Part shown: piece after piece, positions 1-9,191 of the stretch
How positions within the stretch are numbered: position 1 is the stretch's first letter
Layout of the letters: the number at the start of each line of letters is the position of its first letter
From: Roseburia sp.
GTDB taxonomy: Bacteria > Bacillota > Clostridia > Lachnospirales > Lachnospiraceae
Assembly: GCA_014804775.1 (NCBI GenBank)
Contig: JAAUZB010000057.1
Coordinates: 25,034-58,155, forward strand
Direction: 5' to 3'
Length of the DNA stretch: 33,122 nt
Notes under the pieces: generated by a model
What the model was told of the DNA's origin: nothing
What the model saw: only the letters and a program-made list of their open reading frames with translations
The model's database searches: none
Program-made: the position numbers and the translations under genes

Positions 1-550
1 CGGTAATGGTCAGTTCTATTTCAGAGACGGCACCGCTTTTTAAAATTATGAGTTTCGCAGGCTTAAGAGGCTTTGCCTCTCCAATGTCAACCCCTTTTTT
101 AAAAAGGATAACGTCATCTTCCGTGACCTCTCCGTCTATTTTGGCATAATATGTCTTTGCAACATGCTTAGAGGGACTGAGCAGCTCATGCGCCAGTGCA
201 CCGTCATTGGTGATAAGGAGCAGTCCTTCCGTATCCAGGTCCAGCCTTCCGACCGGAAAGAGATCGTTTCGCGCCGTGTCCGTCAGAAAATCCATAACGG
301 TTTTGTGAAGTCCGTCCTGCGTGGCACTGACACAGCCGGCAGGTTTATGTAACATATAATATTCATAAGCTGTATAGACAAGCCGCTGCCCGCGCAGACA
401 GATTTCATCATGGTTTTCGTCTACTTTTGTTTCCGGTCTGTCCGCTGTTTTGCCGTTTACCGTGACCTGTTTTGCGCGGATCAATTTTTTCACTTCACTT
501 CGGGTTCCGGCGCCGATCTCTGTAAGGTATTTGTCTAATCGCAGTGACAT
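1..550 (-). CDS. rsuA: RsuA/RluB-family pseudouridine synthase, 3' end truncated by the window edge
   Basis: Translated by hand from the minus strand: MSLRLDKYLTEIGAGTRSEVKKLIRAKQVTVNGK (S4 domain) followed by ..YYMLHKPAGCVSATQD..FPVGRLDLDTEGLLLITNDG.., the pseudouridine synthase core. Not in the ORF track because it runs off the edge. Confidence 0.92.
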   Translation of the reverse strand, partial: MSLRLDKYLTEIGAGTRSEVKKLIRAKQVTVNGKTADRPETKVDENHDEICLRGQRLVYTAYEYYMLHKPAGCVSATQDGLHKTVMDFLTDTARNDLFPVGRLDLDTEGLLLITNDGALAHELLSPSKHVAKTYYAKIDGEVTEDDVILFKKGVDIGEAKPLKPAKLIILKSGAVSEIELTIT

Positions 551-576
551 AGCATTCTCCAATGACTGATATTCGG

Positions 577-1413
577 TCAGGAACTCGGCTCCTGCCCGTA
601 TAGATAACACAGCATAGGATAAGAATTCACGCTGAATTCCTGCCCGTTTCTGTCATTTAAGTAAATTCCAAGATGCAGATGTACATCAAAATTTCCTGTA
701 GTTCCGGGGATATCGCTGTAACCGGTATCTCCCATAAAACCGAGCAGCGTTCCTGCCTTAACCTTATCTCCCTGGACAAATTCTTCGGCGTAGTCTGCAA
801 GATGCGCATAATAGAAATATGCGCCCGATTCACTGCGGATTCCGATCCGATAGCCGCCCAGACGCAGCCAGCCGATATTCTCCACCACACCGTCTGTCAT
901 GCTGTAGATGGGATAAATTCCGCGCTGGTTTACGGTAGCCATGAGATCGCATCCCTCGTGTCCCCGTTCTCCTCCGAATGTACGGCTCTGCATCCAGCTG
1001 TCGGCAAATGAGATGGTTGCATCCGGATTGTCTGCGATCTTGCCCACCGGAAACTGTTCAAGATCGTTCCAGACCGCATAGACGTATCCACAGATTTCCT
1101 CGAATTCCTCTGACCGGTATTTTCTGACGAGCGCGATATCCGATGTGAGCAGATCTACATCCGACACAATATTGTCTGTGGCAAAATACATTGTAAGAAG
1201 TTCGCTGTATCGCTTCATATCGGAATCCGACGCGCTCCGAAAGGTTTCTGCAACTTCCCCGGGCACTGCATGGTCGCGGAAATTGCGAAAAGCCGTTTCG
1301 TAGGAAAAGCAGTTTATCTGTCGTACCCGTACCTCGATTTCACTCAACAAAAACACGTTGAAAAATACGACGGTACAAAACAAAAGAAACAGAGCGATAC
1401 GATTCGATTTCAT
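577..1413 (-). CDS. M23-family metallopeptidase, membrane-anchored
   Basis: N-terminal TM segment; C-terminal HEGCDLMA.. and DVHLHLGIY motifs typical of LytM/M23 peptidases. Confidence 0.88.
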   Translation of the reverse strand: MKSNRIALFLLFCTVVFFNVFLLSEIEVRVRQINCFSYETAFRNFRDHAVPGEVAETFRSASDSDMKRYSELLTMYFATDNIVSDVDLLTSDIALVRKYRSEEFEEICGYVYAVWNDLEQFPVGKIADNPDATISFADSWMQSRTFGGERGHEGCDLMATVNQRGIYPIYSMTDGVVENIGWLRLGGYRIGIRSESGAYFYYAHLADYAEEFVQGDKVKAGTLLGFMGDTGYSDIPGTTGNFDVHLHLGIYLNDRNGQEFSVNSYPMLCYLYGQEPSS

Positions 1414-1424
1414 GAACCTTTCCT

Positions 1425-2888
1425 TTAATTACATTTTTTTAAAAATTCGATCAAAAATTTCCATACCCTTTCCGTTGAGGAAATACTTAAGCGCTCTTTC
1501 GGCGTATGGATGTCATAATTGTTCGGGCCAAAAGAGACACAGTCGAGATCTGAGATTTTGCCGGACAGAATTCCGCATTCGAGTCCCGCGTGAATTGCCT
1601 CAAATACAGGCTGTGTGCCAAACAGCTCTTCGTAGACCGTGCAGACAGTATCCCGAAGCTTGGAATCCGCACGGTATTCCCACGCGGGATAATCGCCGCC
1701 AACCGAAATCTCTCCTCCAAGGAACTCTGCAAGCATGGCAATGCGGTCCTTTAAATCTTCTTTTCTCGAAGAGACGCTGCTCCGCACGGAACTGATCAGG
1801 GAGAATTTTTCCGATGTAAGTTTCATGATCCCCGCATTCAGTGACGTCTCGACCAGTCCCTGCATCACACGGTTCATATTCTGAACACCGTTTGGCACGT
1901 TCCTCAGATAAAAAATCACCTTTGTCATGGAAGCATAGGAAAGTATCTCCTTTTCGGTCACTTCCCCCTCTTTGACGAGGATACTGATATTGGGGTCAGA
2001 CGCCGCGAATTCCTTTTTGAGGGTCTGCTCAAGCGCTGTCAGACAATCGCGCAGTTCCTCTGCCTTTTCTTTCGGGATCAACAGTTCCGTGGTACATTCC
2101 CTTGGAATTGCATTATCCTTCTGTCCTCCCCAAAGCGAACAGATCCCGATCTCCATGCGGTCCGAGACGTATTTTAGCAGGCGTCCCATGACAATGTTCG
2201 CGTTGGCGTGCTCCTTGTCAATCTCACTTCCCGAATGTCCGCCTTCCAATCCGGCGACTGTCACAGACACGCATAATCCCTCCTGCGTGATATAGGACAC
2301 AGGAACAGATGCCTCCACAGTCATTCCGCCGGCACAGCTGGTCAGGAAATGCCCTTCCACATCAGAGTCAATGTTGAGCATCCGATGCCCTTTGAGCATA
2401 GACAAGTCGATCTCTTCCGCGCCGAGCATGCCAATCTCCTCATCAACGGTCAGAACGACCTCCAGCCTCGGATGGGCAATCTCTGGTGAGTCTAATATGG
2501 CAAGGGCATATGCCACGGCAATGCCGTCATCGCCGCCTAATGTGGTTCCCTTTGCCTTTAAAAAATCGCCGTCCACATACAGCTGCAGACCGTCCTTCTC
2601 AAAGTCAATTTCGCAGCCGCTCTCCTTTTCACATACCATATCCATATGACCCTGCAGAATGATCGGCGCTGCCTGTTCATATCCTGCCGTCGCTTCCTGG
2701 ATCATAATGACGTTGTTGCTGTCATCCTGATACCATTCAAGATTGTGTTCCTTTGCAAACTCCACAAGATGATCGCTGATCTGTTTTGTATTTCCCGAAC
2801 CGTGCGGGATCGCGCACAGTTCCTCAAAATAGTGAAATACCTTTTGTGAAGATAAATTTAATTGTTTTAGTTCCGCTAATTTACTCAT
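1425..2888 (-). CDS. pepD: Aminoacyl-histidine dipeptidase (M20 family)
   Basis: Motifs IPHGSGNTKQISDHL, LQGHMDMVCEK, GTTLGGDDGIAVAYALAIL, HAGLECGIL. Confidence 0.95.
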   Translation of the reverse strand: MSKLAELKQLNLSSQKVFHYFEELCAIPHGSGNTKQISDHLVEFAKEHNLEWYQDDSNNVIMIQEATAGYEQAAPIILQGHMDMVCEKESGCEIDFEKDGLQLYVDGDFLKAKGTTLGGDDGIAVAYALAILDSPEIAHPRLEVVLTVDEEIGMLGAEEIDLSMLKGHRMLNIDSDVEGHFLTSCAGGMTVEASVPVSYITQEGLCVSVTVAGLEGGHSGSEIDKEHANANIVMGRLLKYVSDRMEIGICSLWGGQKDNAIPRECTTELLIPKEKAEELRDCLTALEQTLKKEFAASDPNISILVKEGEVTEKEILSYASMTKVIFYLRNVPNGVQNMNRVMQGLVETSLNAGIMKLTSEKFSLISSVRSSVSSRKEDLKDRIAMLAEFLGGEISVGGDYPAWEYRADSKLRDTVCTVYEELFGTQPVFEAIHAGLECGILSGKISDLDCVSFGPNNYDIHTPKERLSISSTERVWKFLIEFLKKCN

Positions 2889-2917
2889 AATGCCTCCTGC
2901 CTTTCATATAGTTTAGT

Positions 2918-3886
2918 ATGAAAAAGAAATTTATATTCTTAAGTCTTATTTTTTTTACCGCATATATCCTGTTTTTTCCCAGGGACGCCGTAAATGCAGC
3001 CGCAAACGGACTGATGCTCTGGTATGAGAAGGTGCTGCCCACGCTGCTCCCCTTTGCCGTGCTGTCCAATATTCTGATCGATTCCAATTATCTGCAGTAT
3101 TTGAACAGAATTCTGGCGCCGCTGCTTTGTCGACTCCTGCCGGTCAGCGATAACGGCGCATTTGTGCTGCTCTCCGGATTTTTGTTCGGTTTTCCCATGG
3201 GAAGCAAAAACTGTGCCCAATTGCTGAAATGTGGCGGGATCACGCGTCAGGAAGCTGATGTCCTTTTTGTCATTACGAACAATATCAGTCCGGTCTTTAT
3301 CAGCAGCTATATTTTACAACAGCAGCTTCACATGACAAAAATGACGCTGATAAGCTATCTGATCCTCTTTATGCCGCCGCTGGTGCTCGGCTTTGTCAGA
3401 CTGCGCCGACAGGTCTCAAAACAGTCCAGTCTGCACAGTCAGACTGTGCAGACTGTGCAGACTGCGCCGTATTTGCACAAAAAACCGGCATCAGGATCTC
3501 AAATGAATTTTAAAATCATAGACGCCGGTATCATGAACGGTTTTGAAACATTGACCAGACTCGGTGGTTATATTATGCTGTTTTCCATGCTCGCTTCCAT
3601 ACTTCCTAAGCTGCCTCTTCCTGAGATATTTGGAATCTGCCTGACCGGGATCACGGAAATCACCAACGGTATTGCGTTGCTCGGAAACAGTGATCTGTCT
3701 CCCGGAATGCGCTATATCCTTGCCATGGCATTCACTGCTTTTGGCGGTCTTTCGGGAATCGCCCAGACAAGCGCAATGGTAAAAGACACCGGGCTTTCCG
3801 TCAAAAGCTACTGCATCCAGAAACTTGTGCTGGGGGCAGTGTCCGCAGCTCTCGCATGCGCAGCGGTGATCTGTCTTGGGATCTGA
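2918..3886 (+). CDS. ylbJ: Sporulation integral membrane protein YlbJ-like
   Basis: Multi-TM protein with LSGFLFGFPMGSK and AFGGLSGIAQTSAM motifs; near coaD/rsmD, as ylbJ is in Bacillus. Confidence 0.85.
   Translation: MKKKFIFLSLIFFTAYILFFPRDAVNAAANGLMLWYEKVLPTLLPFAVLSNILIDSNYLQYLNRILAPLLCRLLPVSDNGAFVLLSGFLFGFPMGSKNCAQLLKCGGITRQEADVLFVITNNISPVFISSYILQQQLHMTKMTLISYLILFMPPLVLGFVRLRRQVSKQSSLHSQTVQTVQTAPYLHKKPASGSQMNFKIIDAGIMNGFETLTRLGGYIMLFSMLASILPKLPLPEIFGICLTGITEITNGIALLGNSDLSPGMRYILAMAFTAFGGLSGIAQTSAMVKDTGLSVKSYCIQKLVLGAVSAALACAAVICLGI
3427..3466. repeat. Perfect 13-bp inverted repeat (3427-3439 / 3443-3455) fused to a 9-bp tandem repeat (3440-3466)
   Basis: CAGTCTGCACAGT-CAG-ACTGTGCAGACTG; tandem CAGACTGTG CAGACTGTG CAGACTGCG, encoding QTVQTVQTA inside ylbJ. 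Confidence 0.9.
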
Positions 3887-3893
3887 GCAGACG

Positions 3894-4511
3894 CTATCCA
3901 AGCATATCGGAAGAAATCTCTACTTTTGGAAGATCTGCTTTCCCTGATCCGGTACTGCTCTCCGGCTCCTCCGACATCGGGTTGAGCTCTGCGCGGTTGG
4001 TCTGTACAACGTCCAGAAATCCCTGCAGGGACTGTATGTATGCATCGTGGCGGGCTCTTGCCATATCCATAGACTTGGAAATGGCAGATTCCAGATTTTT
4101 CAGGATATCGTCCGTATACTGCATAGCGCCAAGACGTACATTGTTGGCTTCATTCATGGCATTATCCAAAATCTCCTGCGCCTGCTTTGTGGCGATCATT
4201 ACAACTTCATTTGCCTGCGCGTAAGCCTGCTGCATGATCTGATGCTCGCTGACCAGCTCGTCCGTCTTCACATGCGCCTGAGCGATGATTGCATCAGCCT
4301 TTGCCTGCGCATCTGCAAGAATCGCCTCTTTATTGCTGATGATCTTCTGATAACGCTTGATCTCCTCTGGCGTCTTGGTGCGGAGCTCACTCAAAAGCTC
4401 TTCCATTTCCTCCCGGTTGACAATGATTTTGGATGAAGAAAAAGTTTGTGGCTTACAGTTGTCAATGTATTCCTCTATCTCTTCAATGATCTGCTCGATT
4501 CTGCTTGCCAT
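3894..4511 (-). CDS. Coiled-coil protein, often annotated as 'ATPase' or ATP synthase B/H-like; possibly DivIVA-like
   Basis: ORF runs to 4610, but ATG at 4511 (MASRIEQIIEEIEEYID) follows a GGAGG. Long Ala/Glu/Gln-rich heptad-like stretch (AILADAQAKADAIIAQAHVKTDELV). Confidence 0.75.
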   Translation of the reverse strand: MASRIEQIIEEIEEYIDNCKPQTFSSSKIIVNREEMEELLSELRTKTPEEIKRYQKIISNKEAILADAQAKADAIIAQAHVKTDELVSEHQIMQQAYAQANEVVMIATKQAQEILDNAMNEANNVRLGAMQYTDDILKNLESAISKSMDMARARHDAYIQSLQGFLDVVQTNRAELNPMSEEPESSTGSGKADLPKVEISSDMLG

Positions 4512-4524
4512 AAAAAACCTCCAT

Positions 4525-5010
4525 TTATTTTGAGATATTATATTTTGCGTATATCCGATCGACAAACCTTGACGGTACAAATTTGCTGATATCCCCGCCA
4601 TAGGACGCAAATTCTTTTACTATGGTAGAACTCAAATATGAATACTGCAGATTTGTCGTGAGGAAAACCGTCTCGACATCCGGATTTTCCACATGATTCG
4701 TCTGCGCTATCTGAAGTTCGTACTCAAAATCTGTCACGGCACGGAGTCCCCTGATAATGATGGTGGCATCGATCTCTTTCATATAATCCACCAACAGACC
4801 GTCAAACGAACCGACCGTAACGTTCGGTATGGATTTTGTCATCTCTTCTATCATACTAACACGTTCATCCAGAGAAAACAACGAATTTTTTGCGCTGTTA
4901 TGTAATACGCCGATGACCAGCTCGTCCACTATTTTTGAAGAACGTTCAATCATGTCAATATGTCCCAACGTCAGCGGATCAAAGCTTCCCGGATAAATTG
5001 CCCTCTTCAT
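4525..5010 (-). CDS. coaD: Phosphopantetheine adenylyltransferase
   Basis: [21 protein letters not shown] and [17 protein letters not shown] motifs. Confidence 0.98.
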   Translation of the reverse strand: MKRAIYPGSFDPLTLGHIDMIERSSKIVDELVIGVLHNSAKNSLFSLDERVSMIEEMTKSIPNVTVGSFDGLLVDYMKEIDATIIIRGLRAVTDFEYELQIAQTNHVENPDVETVFLTTNLQYSYLSSTIVKEFASYGGDISKFVPSRFVDRIYAKYNISK

Positions 5011-5031
5011 AGGTCTCCTCCATGTCTTCCT

Positions 5032-5580
5032 TCATTTGCGTATAAATGCGTGCTCATTTGTCTTATATGTTTTTAGACGCGCAAGCGTGTAACCGAATTC
5101 ACTTAAATAGTCAAAATCTGTCTGCAGAGCTGCCTCCACTATGATCAGGGTATCCTTTTTCAGCAGGGACGACTCTGAGAGATAACGGAGCACCTCTTTT
5201 TCCAGATTCTGCTGATAAGGCGGGTCCATAAATATGATGTCAAACTGATATGTTCCTTCCATGGCGCGCAGTGCACTGAGCACATCAGATGCATACAGCC
5301 TGGAAGTCTTGTCAAATCCCGTAAAACGGATGTTGTCCGCAATACAGGCGGCAGGTTTTTTCCCGCTATCGACAAATACCGCATACTGTGCACCGCGGCT
5401 TAATGCTTCCAACCCGATCTGACCGCTTCCGGCAAACAGATCAAGAAAATAACTGCCAGGCACATCATTCTGTAAAATATTAAAAAGAGTCTCCTTGATC
5501 CGGTCCGTCGTCGGTCTTGTCTCTGTTCCCGGCACTGCCTTGAGTGGCAGACTGCGTGCACTTCCGGCAATAATCCTCAT
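5032..5580 (-). CDS. rsmD: 16S rRNA (guanine966-N2)-methyltransferase
   Basis: MRIIAGSARSLPLKAV.., FLDLFAGSGQIGLEALSRGA, FMDPPY motifs. Confidence 0.96.
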   Translation of the reverse strand: MRIIAGSARSLPLKAVPGTETRPTTDRIKETLFNILQNDVPGSYFLDLFAGSGQIGLEALSRGAQYAVFVDSGKKPAACIADNIRFTGFDKTSRLYASDVLSALRAMEGTYQFDIIFMDPPYQQNLEKEVLRYLSESSLLKKDTLIIVEAALQTDFDYLSEFGYTLARLKTYKTNEHAFIRK

Positions 5581-6074
5581 TTGTATTCCTCCTTTAGGTT
5601 GCGTATCAAAAGACGCAGTGCAGCCTCTGTGGCTTCTCTTCGCACATTCATCCGGTCCCCTTCAAACAGATGACGCTCTACCGTGGTGGAGCCGTTGACA
5701 TGGCATCCGATAAATACCAGCCCTACCGGACATTCCTTTGTCCCGCCGTCCGGTCCTGCAACACCGGTCACGGAGAGTGCCGCATTGCAGTCCGCAGTCC
5801 GGGCAGCGGATTCTGCCATCTCGGCAGCCGTCTCGCTGCTTACCACACCGTAGGTTTCGATCGTCTCGGGATTTACATGGATCATTTTCACCTTTGCCCG
5901 GTCGGAATATGTGACATACCCCTCCTGAAAAAATTCAGAGATGCCCGGAACATTGATGAGTGTGGATGCGATCATGCCTCCGGTAGCCGATTCCGCAGTC
6001 GTAAGCGTACAGTGATACTTCTTAAGAAGCTCGTATACCAAATATTCCAACGGTTGAGAAACTTGTTCTGTCAA
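5577..6074 (-). CDS. pncC: Nicotinamide-nucleotide amidohydrolase, CinA C-terminal domain family
   Basis: TTAESATGGMIASTLINVPG..SFFQEGYVTYS and VTGVAGPDGGTKECPVGLVFIG. Confidence 0.93.
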   Translation of the reverse strand: MTEQVSQPLEYLVYELLKKYHCTLTTAESATGGMIASTLINVPGISEFFQEGYVTYSDRAKVKMIHVNPETIETYGVVSSETAAEMAESAARTADCNAALSVTGVAGPDGGTKECPVGLVFIGCHVNGSTTVERHLFEGDRMNVRREATEAALRLLIRNLKEEYK

Positions 6075-6093
6075 GGGAAATCCTCCATGTGAT

Positions 6094-6636
6094 TTATTTC
6101 TGTTCTTTTAATACATCTTTATTCTTTGCGATATAGTCCACCAGCGAGATCACCGTAAGGATCAGCGCGATATATGTGAGTATCACTCCGATCATCTGAA
6201 AAACAGGATTCGGAATGTCAAGGATCAGAACAATGACCATCAGCATCTGGAACGTGGTCTTAAATTTGCCCCAATAACTTGCTGCGATCACAATTCCGTT
6301 GTCCGATGCGATCAGACGGAACCCGCTGATGATAAACTCCCGCGCAATGATCACAATCACGATCCATGCTGCAAGCGTTCCTTTTTCAATCAGGCAGATC
6401 ATTGCAGAACACACCAGCAGTTTATCTGCCAGCGGATCCATAAACTTGCCGAAATTTGTCACCAGATTGTACTTTCTTGCAATTTTACCGTCAAGCATAT
6501 CCGTAAGGCTTGCCACAACAAAAATAGCTGTCGCAATATAATTTCCGTATCCCTCAAAGTATGGAGCCAGCAAAAAGAATACAAAGAACGGAATCAGGAC
6601 TACCCTCATGACCGTAAGTTTATTTGGTAAATTCAT
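6094..6636 (-). CDS. pgsA: CDP-diacylglycerol--glycerol-3-phosphate 3-phosphatidyltransferase
   Basis: MNLPNKLTVMRVVLIPFFVFFL; CDP-alcohol phosphatidyltransferase motif DMLDGKIARKYNLVTNFGKFMDPLADKLL. Confidence 0.97.
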   Translation of the reverse strand: MNLPNKLTVMRVVLIPFFVFFLLAPYFEGYGNYIATAIFVVASLTDMLDGKIARKYNLVTNFGKFMDPLADKLLVCSAMICLIEKGTLAAWIVIVIIAREFIISGFRLIASDNGIVIAASYWGKFKTTFQMLMVIVLILDIPNPVFQMIGVILTYIALILTVISLVDYIAKNKDVLKEQK

Positions 6637-7973
6637 AGCAGTTCTCCTATTAAATCATATTCATATGCGCCGGTAACACGCGTCTTTACAATATCGCCTG
6701 TCATCAGTTCCTGATCTGTACGGATAAAAATATAGCCGTCCACATCCGGAGCATCACGATATGTACGCCCGATATATACATTTTCCCCACTGACACTGCC
6801 CTCGATAAATGCGAAAAGCTCACGGTTTTTCATCTCTTCGTTTTTATCGAAGCTGACTTCCTCCTGCAGTTCCATAACATCGGCCTGCCATTCCTGTTTT
6901 ATTTCTTCATCGATCTGATCTAGAAATTCTGCCGCCGGCGTTCCCTCTTCCGGGGAATACGTAAAAGCTCCCAGCCGGTCGAATTCCATATCGTTGACAA
7001 ACTGCATCAGTTCTTCATGCATTTCCGGCGTTTCTCCCGGAAAACCGCAGATCAGCGTTGTCCGCAGAGCAATGTCCGGAATGCGCTCTCTTAAGTGATC
7101 TATGATCCGCACCAGATCCTGGCGGTCTGTACGCCGTCCCATGCGCTTTAACATGGTGTCGTTGGCATGCTGGATAGGAATATCCAGATAATGGCATACT
7201 TTTTCGTTGCGCAGCATGGAATCGATCAACTCCTCGTAGATCTCTTCCGGATAACAGTACATAATACGGATCCAGAACAGACCGGGAATCCGGTTCAGTT
7301 CGTCAAGCAGACGGTGAAGCGACTTCTCCCCGTAAAGATCTATCCCGTAAAGCGTTGTCTCCTGCGCCACAAGGATCAATTCCTTCACGCCTGCCGCAGC
7401 CAGATCCTTTGCCTGCTCTATCAGCTGTTCCATCGGGACGCTCCGGTAATTTCCGCGGATATAAGGAATAATACAGTAGGTGCAGCGCTTGTTACAGCCC
7501 TCCGCAATCTTTAAATAGGCAAAATGTCCGCCGGTTGTCACCGAACGCTTTGCACGGATATCCGGCAAGCCTTCCAGTGCCTTATAATTTTCATAGAATC
7601 CCCCGGATAAAGCCTCACGGACCGCCTCTACAATATCTTCATAAGAATTTGTTCCGAGGATCGCGTCCACCTCAGGGATCTCTTTTTTGATCTCTTCCCG
7701 GTAGCGCTGGGCAAGGCAGCCTGTCACGATCAGAGCCTTCAGTCTGGCATCCCGCTTGTGCTCTGCCATCTCTAACAGAGTATTGATGCTCTCTTCTTTC
7801 GCATCATTGATAAAACAGCATGTGTTGACAATGGCGATATCCGCCTCATATTCATCATCTGTCAGTTCAATGCTGCCGCCGGGAAATGTTCCGGCATCCC
7901 GGATCATTCCAAGCATGAACTCCGTATCCACCAGATTCTTATCACAGCCGAGGGAAACAAATAGCAGCTTCAT
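6633..7973 (-). CDS. rimO: Ribosomal protein S12 methylthiotransferase
   Basis: UPF0004 domain MKLLFVSLGCDKNLVDTE..; radical SAM AEGCNKRCTYCIIPYIRG; C-terminal TRAM domain. Confidence 0.97.
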   Translation of the reverse strand: MKLLFVSLGCDKNLVDTEFMLGMIRDAGTFPGGSIELTDDEYEADIAIVNTCCFINDAKEESINTLLEMAEHKRDARLKALIVTGCLAQRYREEIKKEIPEVDAILGTNSYEDIVEAVREALSGGFYENYKALEGLPDIRAKRSVTTGGHFAYLKIAEGCNKRCTYCIIPYIRGNYRSVPMEQLIEQAKDLAAAGVKELILVAQETTLYGIDLYGEKSLHRLLDELNRIPGLFWIRIMYCYPEEIYEELIDSMLRNEKVCHYLDIPIQHANDTMLKRMGRRTDRQDLVRIIDHLRERIPDIALRTTLICGFPGETPEMHEELMQFVNDMEFDRLGAFTYSPEEGTPAAEFLDQIDEEIKQEWQADVMELQEEVSFDKNEEMKNRELFAFIEGSVSGENVYIGRTYRDAPDVDGYIFIRTDQELMTGDIVKTRVTGAYEYDLIGELL

Positions 7974-8003
7974 TTCATTCTCACTTTCTCATAATATCAT
8001 GAA

Positions 8004-8040
8004 AGACAGAGGATGAAAACTTAGTTTTCATCCTCTGTCT
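8004..8040 (-). terminator. Perfect 17-bp stem with 3-nt loop at the rpoZ stop codon; possible terminator or attenuator
   Basis: AGACAGAGGATGAAAAC-TTA-GTTTTCATCCTCTGTCT; in the minus-strand transcript the loop is the rpoZ UAA stop, and the stem is followed by UUCAUG. Confidence 0.6.
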
Positions 8041-8266
8041 CCGGTAAAATTTTTACCTTTCCTTCGTATAACTCCTCCACTGCAATGGATAATGACTTCG
8101 GACAGGTAGTCTTATCTGCCATCGGTTCGTCTCCCGATATCAGTTGACGTGCTCTCTTTGCAGTAGCGATCACGATGGAATAACGGCTGTTGACCACCGG
8201 CTCCTCGCCAATCTCCACGTCATTGTTTACGACTTTCATCAGTTCTACATAGGATGGATGTATCAT
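8021..8266 (-). CDS. rpoZ: RNA polymerase omega subunit
   Basis: MIHPSYVELMKVVNNDVEIGEEPVVNSRYSIVIATAKRARQL; next to gmk. Confidence 0.93.
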   Translation of the reverse strand: MIHPSYVELMKVVNNDVEIGEEPVVNSRYSIVIATAKRARQLISGDEPMADKTTCPKSLSIAVEELYEGKVKILPETEDEN

Positions 8267-8922
8267 TGTTCTTTTCCTTTCTCATTATGGCGCATAAAAT
8301 CTTCCAATTCGCTGCGCATATTATGAATCGCATTTATATTGCGTGATACCCGCCGGTGTTCATTTCGGATCATCTGATGTACTTCTTCCACACTTTCGGA
8401 CAGGACATCATTGACCACCAGATAATCGTATGCCTCGATCCCGTCCGCTTCCTGTACGGCTCTGGCAAGTCTCGATTCTACGACCTCGACCGATTCTGTT
8501 CCCCGGCCGATGAGACGCTGTTTCAACTCTGCCGCACTCGGTGTCGTTACAAACAAAAGAAGCGTCTCCGGAAATTTCTTTTTGATCTTTAACGCCCCCT
8601 GAATCTCAATTTCAAGGATCACATCCTTGCCGGCGCTTAGCTGCTCCTCCACATAGGTACGGGGAGTGCCGTAATAATTGCCCACATACTCCGCATATTC
8701 GATCAGGGCGTCCTCCGCGATCATCTGCTCGAATTCTTCTCTTGTCCGGAAAAAATACTCCACACCGTCCGTCTCCCCCGGTCTGGGATCCCGTGTTGTT
8801 GCGGATACGGAAAGCGCATAGCAGTCCGCATGTTCTCTCATTAATTCTTTCATGATGGTTCCCTTTCCCGCGCCGGAGAAACCGGATACCACCGTTAAAA
8901 TTCCTCTATTCTTTTGTGTCAT
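8263..8922 (-). CDS. gmk: Guanylate kinase
   Basis: MTQKNRGILTVVSGFSGAGKGT (P-loop), SVSATTRDPRPGETDGVEYFF. Start set at 8922 rather than the longer ORF start 9045. Confidence 0.96.
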   Translation of the reverse strand: MTQKNRGILTVVSGFSGAGKGTIMKELMREHADCYALSVSATTRDPRPGETDGVEYFFRTREEFEQMIAEDALIEYAEYVGNYYGTPRTYVEEQLSAGKDVILEIEIQGALKIKKKFPETLLLFVTTPSAAELKQRLIGRGTESVEVVESRLARAVQEADGIEAYDYLVVNDVLSESVEEVHQMIRNEHRRVSRNINAIHNMRSELEDFMRHNEKGKEQ

Positions 8923-9175
8923 CGCAAACCTCTGGGGCATTACCGTTGAACCGGAGAGCAAGCGTTTCCGGCTGTAATGCCGACAATATGATTGTACTGT
9001 TCTCTGTAAAAACGATACTTTTCGTCCGCCGTCCCTGCGTGGCATCGATCAGCAGCTCCTGCTCTTTGCCTCTTTGGATCATGCGCTTTGCGGGGGCAGA
9101 ATCGGAAGAAATGATACTGATAATCTTGTCGGTATTGACCATATTGCCAAAACCGATGTTCATCAATTTTGCCAT
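8906..9175 (-). CDS. remA: DUF370 / RemA-family regulator
   Basis: MAKLMNIGFGNMVNTDKIISIISSDSAPAKRMIQRGKEQELLIDATQGRRTKSIV is the RemA signature. Start set at 9175. Confidence 0.95.
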   Translation of the reverse strand: MAKLMNIGFGNMVNTDKIISIISSDSAPAKRMIQRGKEQELLIDATQGRRTKSIVFTENSTIILSALQPETLALRFNGNAPEVCDDTKE

Positions 9176-9191
9176 AATATCTCCAGCCTGT

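Noticed and set aside
164-352. 62-aa + strand ORF at the left edge
   Set aside because: Antisense to the RsuA-type gene, which translates cleanly.
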